A stretch of DNA of 40,140 bases, taken from assembly GCA_964444795.1 (NCBI GenBank), contig CAYUIQ010000052.1:1-40140 (forward strand), written 5' to 3'. Source of the DNA: JABMRP01 sp964444795 (GTDB lineage: Bacteria; Planctomycetota; Planctomycetia; Pirellulales; Thermoguttaceae). Below the pieces are notes generated by a model, which worked only from the letters and a program-made list of their open reading frames with translations, ran no database searches and was not told where the DNA came from. The position numbers were made by a program, and so were the translations under genes. Shown in pieces: positions 35,641-40,140 of the stretch (within the stretch, counting starts at the first letter, position 1; every line of letters starts with the position of its first letter).

Positions 35641-36212
35641 TGCGCCAGCTCGGGGAAATGCCCGTACCCGACGACGTCGCAGTGGTGGGCGTGGATGACG
35701 ATCAACTCGTATGCGAACTGTCGAACCCGCCGCTGTCGAGCGTCGCGCTCAACGCCGAGCAGGGCGGCTACCGGGCCGCGGAATTGCTCGACGCCCTGAT
35801 GTTCCGTCGCAAGAGAAAGCCGAAACTGATTAAGGTCGAGCCGCTTTGGGTGGTTGCCCGACAATCCACCGACGTGGTGGCCGTGGAGGACCAGGAAGTG
35901 GCGGCTGCGCTGCGTTATATCCGCGAGAATGCGAGGGCACCGATCGGGGTCGATGACGTCGTCGAGCAACTCGTCCTTTCGCGCCGCGCGCTGGAAATCC
36001 GTTTCAAGCAAAGTTTGGGCCGATCGATCCGCTCGGAAATTCAACGGGTGCGCCTGGGTTGGGCGAAGCAGTTGTTGGTGGAGACCAATATTTCGGTGGC
36101 GAGGGTCGCCGAGGATGCCGGCTTCAACAGCCTCAGCTACCTGAGCAGAATCTTCCGTCGGGAAGTGGGCGAAACGCTGTCCCAGTACCGCCGCCGCTGC
36201 AGGCCTCTGTAG
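35640..36212 (+). pseudogene. XylR/AraC-family regulator, N-terminus missing
   Basis: About 190 residues of a planctomycete XylR-type regulator. VPDDVAVVGVDDDQLVCELS then NPPLSSVALNAEQGGYRAAE is the end of a LacI-type sugar-sensing domain. An AraC HTH pair follows (VVAVEDQEVAAALRYIRENA, VARVAEDAGFNSLSYLSRIF, the second being the recognition-helix signature) up to RRRCRPL and stop. Normal members have about 200 more residues at the N-terminus; here that part is replaced by the end of an inverted PEP-CTERM gene. No good start codon with a ribosome-binding site is seen. It is either a gene remnant or cut by a misassembly. It would normally control the Gfo/Idh/MocA gene downstream. Confidence 0.8.
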
Positions 36213-36218
36213 GCTTGG

Positions 36219-36253
36219 TGCGCAGAATTACAGGTATTCTGCGCAAAATTGCC
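36219..36253 (+). promoter_or_regulatory. Candidate XylR/AraC operator
   Basis: Two direct repeats, GCGCAGAATT (36220) and GCGCAAAATT (36241), are exactly 21 bases apart, two helical turns, which is the usual half-site spacing for AraC/XylR proteins. The same stretch has a 10-base inverted repeat, TGCGCAGAAT / ATTCTGCGCA (36219-36245). It lies between the regulator fragment and the next gene, just upstream of a TATAAA box at 36278-36283. Confidence 0.5.
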
Positions 36254-36277
36254 TAGCTTTGTTGAGGCGCCCGCGGT

Positions 36278-36283
36278 TATAAA
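36278..36283 (+). promoter_or_regulatory. Possible -10 box of the Gfo/Idh/MocA gene
   Basis: TATAAA lies 79 bases before the start codon. No good -35 box is at the right distance, as expected for an activator-dependent promoter with the operator just upstream. Confidence 0.4.
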
Positions 36284-36361
36284 GGCGATAGTCGTCCACA
36301 CTTTCACCCCGATACAGGACCGGTTCCAATACACCTATCACTTGTTTCAAAGGCACCTACC

Positions 36362-37573
36362 ATGAACAACCCCACCTCACGACGATCCTTCATGCGGAAC
36401 GTGGGCCTCGGTTCGCTCGGCGCAATGGCAGCCGGCCCATTGGCCTCCCAAGCCGGGGCCCAAGCTCCCGGCGAGAACATCCTGGGTGCCGAGGGCGTGA
36501 AGACGGCGGAACGTCCCAAGGGAGTCTGGCAGCCCGTCTCCGATCGGAAGATTCGCTTGGGCCTTGTCGGCCACGGCGTCTGCCAAATGAGCGCGCATTT
36601 TGGGTTCCAGAACCACCCCAACGTCACCGTGGCGGCGGTGAGCGACCTGATTCCCAGCCGGTGCCAGGCGCTGGCCAAAGCCTGCCGGTGCGAGAAGACA
36701 TATCCTTCGCTGGAAGAGATGCTGGGGGACGACACGATCGAGGCCATCTTCCTGGGAACCGACGCCCCCAGCCACGGTAAACAGGCCGTCGACGTTCTCA
36801 AGCGCGGCAAGCACGTCGGTTGTTGCGTGCCGGCCGTTTGGGGTGACCTCGAAGAAGCCCAGACGCTGTACGAGACCGTCAAGTCGACCGGCCTGAAGTA
36901 CATGATGTTCGAGACGAGCGCCTGCCATCAAGACTGCCACGCGATGCGCCAGATCTACAAGGCGGGCGGATTCGGAAAACTCATTTATACCGAGGGGGAG
37001 TACTACCACTACATGGCGACACCCATCGCGTCGTTCCGCGATTGGCGGGTGGGGCTTCCGCCGATGTGGTATCCGACGCATGCGGACGCCTACTACGTGA
37101 CCGTCACCGGCGGCAGCTTCACCGAAGTGTCGTGCATGGGGATGCCCAGCATCATCGGCCACTTGCAGCCGGAGAACAACCCGTGGAAGAATCCGTTCGG
37201 CACCGAGATCGCGCTATTTCGGACGAGTGAAGGCGGGATGGCGCGCATGGTCGGCGCTTGGGACATCAAAGGCTCCAGCGGCGAGACAGGCCGAGTACGC
37301 GGCCAGCGCGGGACGATGGACGGAATGGCGTACACCGGCGACGGACCGAAGCCGGCCGACCTCTCCCTTCCGCCCCTTCCGCCCGGCGTCCCGACGGGTG
37401 GCCATGGCGGTTCCCATGGCCCGTTGATGAACGAGTTTGTCACGGCCATCCTCGAAGACCGCGATCCGTATGTGGACATCGCCATGTCGCTGAACATGAC
37501 GGTCGCCGGCATCGTCGCTCATCAGTCGGCCTTGAAGGACGGCGAGAACATGAAGATACCGCAATACGGGTGA
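36362..37573 (+). CDS. Tat-exported Gfo/Idh/MocA-family protein lacking the EKP lysine
   Basis: 403 residues. The ATG at 36362 has AAAGG eight bases upstream. A twin-arginine signal, TSRRSFMRNVGLG, predicts export. The Rossmann start is normal (IRLGLVGHGV). At the position of the family's E-K-P motif the sequence is HVGCCVPAVWG (about 150-160), so the usual catalytic lysine is absent. WYPTHADAYYVTVTGG keeps a histidine at the usual later site. The substitution suggests an altered reaction or a binding-only role. It follows the XylR/AraC fragment and its operator, and ends 9 bases from the convergent next gene. Confidence 0.88.
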   Translation: MNNPTSRRSFMRNVGLGSLGAMAAGPLASQAGAQAPGENILGAEGVKTAERPKGVWQPVSDRKIRLGLVGHGVCQMSAHFGFQNHPNVTVAAVSDLIPSRCQALAKACRCEKTYPSLEEMLGDDTIEAIFLGTDAPSHGKQAVDVLKRGKHVGCCVPAVWGDLEEAQTLYETVKSTGLKYMMFETSACHQDCHAMRQIYKAGGFGKLIYTEGEYYHYMATPIASFRDWRVGLPPMWYPTHADAYYVTVTGGSFTEVSCMGMPSIIGHLQPENNPWKNPFGTEIALFRTSEGGMARMVGAWDIKGSSGETGRVRGQRGTMDGMAYTGDGPKPADLSLPPLPPGVPTGGHGGSHGPLMNEFVTAILEDRDPYVDIAMSLNMTVAGIVAHQSALKDGENMKIPQYG

Positions 37574-37582
37574 TGCGGGACG

Positions 37583-38725
37583 CTACACTTCCACCGTGCT
37601 TGAGTTCTCATGCGACTCCAGGGCAGCGGTGAAGAGCCGGTGGCTCAGGGCGGTTTCTTCCGGCGTTGCACAGCCGGCGAATTTGCTGATCGGCGCTTGG
37701 TGCTCCAGTTCGTGAAGGAAGGCAGCCCACATCTGCAAGATAGCGTCGGAAAAGCCAAACTCGAAGATCCCGCCGGTCACCGCCGGAAAGGCCGTCTCGT
37801 GGCCCATGTCCAGTTGGCCCCAGATCTGCTCGCCGCCGTCGTACTGGAGGATCCCGAGCCGTTTGGGATTCTTGGTGGAGAAGGAGACGGAGGTTCGCGT
37901 GCCGAGGATCTTCAGATAGAGCGTGTTTTTCTCGCCGGGAGCCACGCGCTGTGTCTTGAGCGTCATCGGGAACGCGTGCCCCGTCTTGGGATCGACGGCG
38001 TCGCAGAGCAACGTGGCGTTGTCCCAGGTCTCGCAGGGAACCAGCTTGCCCTGGCCGTCCGGGCGCCGCTCGACAAGATTCGAGAGAATGGCGCGGACGC
38101 TCCGGGGGACCCAGCCGGCACGGAAGGGAATGTGACAGACGTGCATTCCCAAATCGCCCAAACAGCCGTATCGACCGTTGAACTCGATCTTCCGCTTCCA
38201 GTTGATTGGCTTGCTGGGGTCCAGGTCGCTTGAGTGGAGGAGACCGGCTTCCACCTCGATAATTCGGCCCAGCGCATCCTCTTCAATCATCCGTCCGATC
38301 CGCTGCAGCGCGGGAAGGAACGGAAACTCCGAGGAACACCGGGCGAAGACGTTGGCATGGCGCGTCAGCCGATCGAGAATCGCCTCGTTGGCGGGCAAGT
38401 CGATCCCGAACGGTTTCTCGCCCATCAGATGCTTACCGGCCTCGATCGCGGCACGGTAGATCTCCCCGTGCAGGTGGTGCGGCACGGCGACGTAGACCGC
38501 TTCAACGTCGGGGTTGCCGAGCACTCGCCGATAATCGTCGGTGATTTGGCGTATCGTATCGAAGTGGCCCGTATACCACTCGGTGAGATGTTGTGCCGTA
38601 TCGCAGATGGCGACGATTTCGGGTTTGGAAGTCATTTCCGGCAGGTGACACCAGCGCGCAACGGCGCTGGCGAACTCGCGCCCCATCAAGCCACAGCCGA
38701 TGAGTCCGAAGCGTATGGTTTTCAT
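37583..38725 (-). CDS. Gfo/Idh/MocA-family dehydrogenase
   Basis: 380 residues, cytoplasmic. The ATG at 38725 has GGGAGAAG upstream and overlaps the stop of the aminotransferase gene (ATGA). The Rossmann motif is FGLIGCGLMGREFA, followed by LMGEKPFGIDLP (about 100) with the catalytic lysine and CLGDLGMHVCHIPF with the histidine. All key residues are present, so it should be an active NAD(P)-dependent sugar or cyclitol dehydrogenase. Coupling to an aminotransferase suggests oxidation of a hydroxyl to a ketone that is then aminated, or the reverse. The substrate is unknown. Confidence 0.92.
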   Translation of the reverse strand: MKTIRFGLIGCGLMGREFASAVARWCHLPEMTSKPEIVAICDTAQHLTEWYTGHFDTIRQITDDYRRVLGNPDVEAVYVAVPHHLHGEIYRAAIEAGKHLMGEKPFGIDLPANEAILDRLTRHANVFARCSSEFPFLPALQRIGRMIEEDALGRIIEVEAGLLHSSDLDPSKPINWKRKIEFNGRYGCLGDLGMHVCHIPFRAGWVPRSVRAILSNLVERRPDGQGKLVPCETWDNATLLCDAVDPKTGHAFPMTLKTQRVAPGEKNTLYLKILGTRTSVSFSTKNPKRLGILQYDGGEQIWGQLDMGHETAFPAVTGGIFEFGFSDAILQMWAAFLHELEHQAPISKFAGCATPEETALSHRLFTAALESHENSSTVEV

Positions 38726-40140
38726 GGGAATCTTCTCCCTTGGGACGCGGCCAGGGCCAGATCGATCTTCTCAACCAATGCTTCGATAGCGGCAAGCCCC
38801 ATGGTCAGGGGTAGTTTTAGGAGGGCCACGGGAGGTACCGCGGTCTTGTATGTCTGAACGCCGATGTCCACACCCCGTTCATTGAGATACCCCGCAAAGC
38901 TCTTGGCCGGTGCCACGTCCTCAAAAGCGATCCCCACCATGTGCCGTTTTCCGTGTACTCCCGCCACGGTGCTCTTATAGTTTCCGGCAATACGTCTGAC
39001 CCTTTTTTCAAAAAGGTCTCCCAGACGGCGTGTCACCTTGGAGTTGGCGCTTGCCCATGCCATGGTGACCAGATAGGCAAGGCTTGCGATCTCCTCCTGC
39101 CCGTTGGTAACCAAAGCTCCGAATTGCGGAAGGTTGTCGAACTCGGCATTGAACAGCACCTTGGAAGCCGGGTATTCGCCACCGGGGAATCCTTTTCCCA
39201 CGGCGACGAAATCGGGGCTCAATCCCCATTCCCTGAACATGAACAGGCTGTGATGCCACATGCATGACTGGATCTCATCGTCGACCGTTGCCGCACCGCT
39301 TTTCCGGCAGAGTTCATAAGCCAGTTTGAGAAAATCCTTGGTCAGGAGCACGGCACCGTAATTCATCATCACGATCTCGTGGAAAAAGGCAGCGATCCTA
39401 TACGGCCCCTTGTCGTACTCCCTGAACACTTTACGCAGATCGCTCTTACTGTTCGGGCGCACGGATCGGACAACCAAGGTCCTTCCCTTTTCCAATTTCG
39501 AGCGTAATCCTCCCCACATGCCCCGCATTGCCTGCGTCACGATGGTCGTGCCGTGGTAGTTCGCCTGGAGGTCGGCGTTGTCGCTGCCCACCACGACCAC
39601 CACCGGGATCTTCCCATGGTGCGGAGGTGCCGGATCATCGGCTTGGGCCCTGTAGAAACGGGCCAGGACCATCTTCAGGGCCGCTTCAACCGCCAGGCTC
39701 CCTGTCTCCAGGTTCAATACCCTGTAGGATGAAGACCGGCCCGCCGCCCTGACAAGCTCCTGCTCGAGCTTACGAGTGATATACCCCCTGGTGTTGTTAT
39801 GCGTGGCGTTTGGAATGCCGAGACTCCTCGCCGTTTCCAGAAGTTCGTACCCCGGAAAGGCGTGACCTACCGAGGCATGGTAATGCTCACTCTTGGTTGT
39901 CATGTAAAGCTTGCCGTCCTCAGCGACCCGGAAATATCCGTATCCCGTAAGTGGGGCCCTCCCGGTCTTGGTAGCCCGGTTGACCGCGCTGCTCGACGAG
40001 CCCTTGGCGGTTGAATTCAGACCTTTGCACACGGTTTTCCCTACTTGAGGGAGCATCCGATTCAGACGCTTCTGGAACCGCAGCGGATAAAGGTCCACTT
40101 TTCGTGAGGCCTTCTTTAAAAGGTCTTTGCGGTCTTCGCC
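38722..40140 (-). CDS. Class III PLP-dependent aminotransferase, 5' end missing
   Basis: 472 residues are visible; the frame is open to the right edge, so the start lies outside. Class III features are present: THNNTRGY (about 112), ETGSLAVEAALKM, the TVDDEIQS aspartate that contacts the pyridine nitrogen (about 288) and VGKGFPGGEYPASK with the PLP lysine (about 313). These enzymes move amino groups to aldehydes or ketones; relatives include glutamate-1-semialdehyde aminomutase and inosamine/amino-sugar aminotransferases. The GC content of lines counted inside the gene is 50-55%, against 67% in a line of the neighbouring oxidoreductase, which hints at transfer. Its stop overlaps the next gene's start. 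Confidence 0.88.
   Translation of the reverse strand, partial: GEDRKDLLKKASRKVDLYPLRFQKRLNRMLPQVGKTVCKGLNSTAKGSSSSAVNRATKTGRAPLTGYGYFRVAEDGKLYMTTKSEHYHASVGHAFPGYELLETARSLGIPNATHNNTRGYITRKLEQELVRAAGRSSSYRVLNLETGSLAVEAALKMVLARFYRAQADDPAPPHHGKIPVVVVVGSDNADLQANYHGTTIVTQAMRGMWGGLRSKLEKGRTLVVRSVRPNSKSDLRKVFREYDKGPYRIAAFFHEIVMMNYGAVLLTKDFLKLAYELCRKSGAATVDDEIQSCMWHHSLFMFREWGLSPDFVAVGKGFPGGEYPASKVLFNAEFDNLPQFGALVTNGQEEIASLAYLVTMAWASANSKVTRRLGDLFEKRVRRIAGNYKSTVAGVHGKRHMVGIAFEDVAPAKSFAGYLNERGVDIGVQTYKTAVPPVALLKLPLTMGLAAIEALVEKIDLALAASQGRRFP

Noticed and set aside
1..40140. tRNA, rRNA, CRISPR arrays and complete insertion sequences
   Set aside because: No tRNA T-loop or cloverleaf pattern, no regularly spaced repeats and no intact transposase were seen on either strand.

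Overview
The window looks like a piece of a Planctomycetota chromosome, probably from the Pirellulales side of the phylum and probably a draft or metagenome-derived scaffold, because it carries a 10-base N gap at 30449-30458. The evidence is the gene mix: two DUF1559 pseudopilin-like proteins, PEP-CTERM proteins, many Gfo/Idh/MocA oxidoreductases (two with twin-arginine signals), ThuA and DUF1080 proteins, a very large alpha-2-macroglobulin-like protein, and LacI and XylR/AraC-type regulators. Most of the window is about 65% GC. No rRNA, tRNA or CRISPR array was seen.

Layout. 1-2384 (minus): a WbsX-like/GH99-like protein that runs off the left edge. 2592-5483 (plus): a divergently transcribed secreted TIM-barrel glycosidase-like protein with a strong promoter at 2517-2545. 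5589-12008 (minus): a 2139-residue alpha-2-macroglobulin-like secreted protein. 12480-15338 (minus): a secreted protein that looks like a beta-propeller. 15532-15830 (plus): a broken tyrosine recombinase relic.

From 29278 down to 15829, all genes lie on the minus strand and form a sugar-use locus. In order of transcription they are a LacI regulator, a LamG/PEP-CTERM protein, a DUF1559 protein, a lipoprotein, a GH20-like/DUF4838-like glycosidase, an alpha/alpha-barrel protein (one frameshift), a sugar-porter MFS transporter, a REP-like repeat element, a UroD/MtaA-type methyltransferase-like protein and an N-acylglucosamine 2-epimerase family enzyme. Spacings are short and several genes touch or overlap, so much of it is probably one operon.

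From about 35640 down to 29485 (minus) there is a second, similar set: a truncated LamG/PEP-CTERM gene, a lipoprotein, a DUF1559 protein, a 65-bp relic of a ThuA gene, DUF1080, a Tat-exported Gfo/Idh/MocA oxidoreductase, a second Gfo/Idh/MocA oxidoreductase and ThuA. The trio of dehydrogenase, DUF1080 and ThuA fits breakdown of glycosides through 3-keto sugars. This is inferred from family membership. At about 35640 the PEP-CTERM gene meets a decapitated XylR/AraC regulator on the plus strand: both genes are cut at the same place, which means either a real rearrangement or a misassembly. The regulator is followed by an AraC-type tandem operator and a Gfo/Idh/MocA gene (36362-37573) that lacks the usual catalytic EKP lysine.

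The right end (40140-37583, minus) holds a class III aminotransferase with lower GC (50-55% in the lines counted), coupled by an ATGA overlap to another Gfo/Idh/MocA dehydrogenase. This pair may make or break an amino sugar or inosamine-like compound.
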